DNA from: Ministeria vibrans ATCC 50519
Taxonomy: Eukaryota; Opisthokonta; Filasterea
DNA length: 64,000 nucleotides
Assembly (NCBI GenBank): GCA_943704425.1
Contig: CALSCP010001890.1
Span: 30,098-94,097, forward strand
Direction of reading: 5' to 3'
Below the pieces are notes generated by a model. The model saw nothing but the letters and a program-made list of their open reading frames with translations. It searched no databases and had not been told where the DNA came from. Below, in pieces: positions 63,601 through 64,000 of this stretch (within the stretch, counting starts at the first letter, position 1; each line of letters opens with the position of its first letter). A program made the translations under genes and the position numbers.

Positions 63601-64000
63601 GCTGGAAGGGTTGAACACGCCCGACGTAGCATTGAGTGTGATAGAGACGGTTACCGCCTCAAGCCAGGTGTATGGGGGTGATGGCTGGACAAGATAGAAG
63701 GGCGAGACGACTGAGGTGTCGGCGGGAAGAAGTGAGGCGGGGACAGCACATGTCTCCTTGGCAGACACTGTCTCAGTGTCGCTCTCGGGAAGTGCGTTGG
63801 GTGGCACCGAGACTCGAATAGAAAGTCCCTTGACAGTAGCGCCGCCGCTGACACCAACGGAGAAGGAGAAGATGTCGGGCAAGACGGAGCAGACGGCAGT
63901 GTCACACGCGGCACCGGTAAAGCCAGAGAGGCAGGTGCACTGGTGGCCATTAAGCTGATCAATGCAGCTACCGCCGTTGTGGCATGGCATCGAAAGACAC
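59980..64000 (-). CDS. Receptor tyrosine kinase with EGF and ZU5-like ectodomain, 5' partial
   Basis: Exons in the window: 64000-62844 (continuing upstream), 62773-60859, 60559-60418, 60311-60172 and 60100-59980. The ectodomain has an EGF-like module (CHNGGSCIDQLNGHQCTCLSG), then two related repeats of about 130 residues, each opening with a Cys-x-P-type segment and containing VSAKE(T)C, VPPNA/VPTNA and PVxVxLxLN patterns that look ZU5-like. They are joined by a Thr/Val-rich stalk of PETTV-type units. One membrane helix ([20 protein letters not shown]) and a basic stop follow. The long juxtamembrane region is crowded with tyrosines. The kinase has GSGNFGNV, VAIKML, HRDLAARNCL (tyrosine-kinase type), DFGLARR, APEM and a final RCLARDPNHRPRF. 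All catalytic residues are present. Confidence 0.93.
60570..60800. repeat. GA microsatellite and GAAACAAAGTGATA array in an RTK intron
   Basis: About 85 bases of pure GA followed by seven tandem 15-base GATAGAAACAAAGTG units. In the coding sense of the minus-strand gene this is CT-rich with TATCACTTTGTTTC, the same dispersed unit as elsewhere. It lies between the exons ending at 60859 and starting at 60559. Confidence 0.92.

Overview
The window is nuclear DNA of a eukaryote. Genes lie on both strands and are split by many short GT-AG introns of about 50 to 150 bases, with flanks rich in CT, GA, CA and ATT/GTT microsatellites. Every large locus could be assembled into a phase-consistent exon chain. 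The content points to a unicellular relative of animals (a holozoan, or at least an amorphean protist): a receptor tyrosine kinase with the HRDLAARN motif, a Na+/K+-ATPase beta subunit, HACE1, CLN3, NBAS, symplekin, Aquarius and SF3B6, plus a very large LRR receptor-like TKL kinase. A Dpy-30/dynein-stalk protein hints at a ciliated ancestry. The species was not identified and nothing looks plastid, bacterial or viral.

Layout, left to right: the 3' part of a GH3 glycosidase (+); symplekin (-); HACE1 ubiquitin ligase (-); a small unrecognised gene (-); a mitochondrial sarcosine/dimethylglycine dehydrogenase-type flavoenzyme (+), tail to tail with CLN3/battenin (-); a chimeric Dpy-30 + dynein-stalk + TerD-like protein (+); Na+/K+-ATPase beta (+); a Ras-like GTPase + LRR protein (-); a 2,227-residue LRR receptor TKL kinase (+); glycerate kinase (-); a GT92-like glycosyltransferase running into a four-pass membrane module (+); DIS3/Rrp44 (+), tail to tail with Aquarius carrying a C-terminal SAP motif (-); SF3B6/p14 (-); an SDR16C/17beta-HSD-type reductase (+); an unresolved stretch and an orphan gene (-); NBAS (+), tail to tail with a receptor tyrosine kinase (-) that leaves the window.

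Several genes serve RNA processing: symplekin (3'-end formation), DIS3 (exosome), and Aquarius and SF3B6 (spliceosome, adjacent). Others serve membranes and signalling: CLN3, NBAS, ATP1B and the two receptor kinases. This looks like ordinary eukaryotic gene order rather than a functional operon. Convergent pairs have stops only 36 to 126 bases apart, and divergent starts lie 140 to 190 bases apart.

The strongest novelties are the Dpy-30/dynein-stalk/TerD chimera, the SAP motif on Aquarius, the loss of the branch-point tyrosine in SF3B6, a dispersed intronic repeat with core TATCACTTTGTTTC, and a strong bias to GTAC splice donors.
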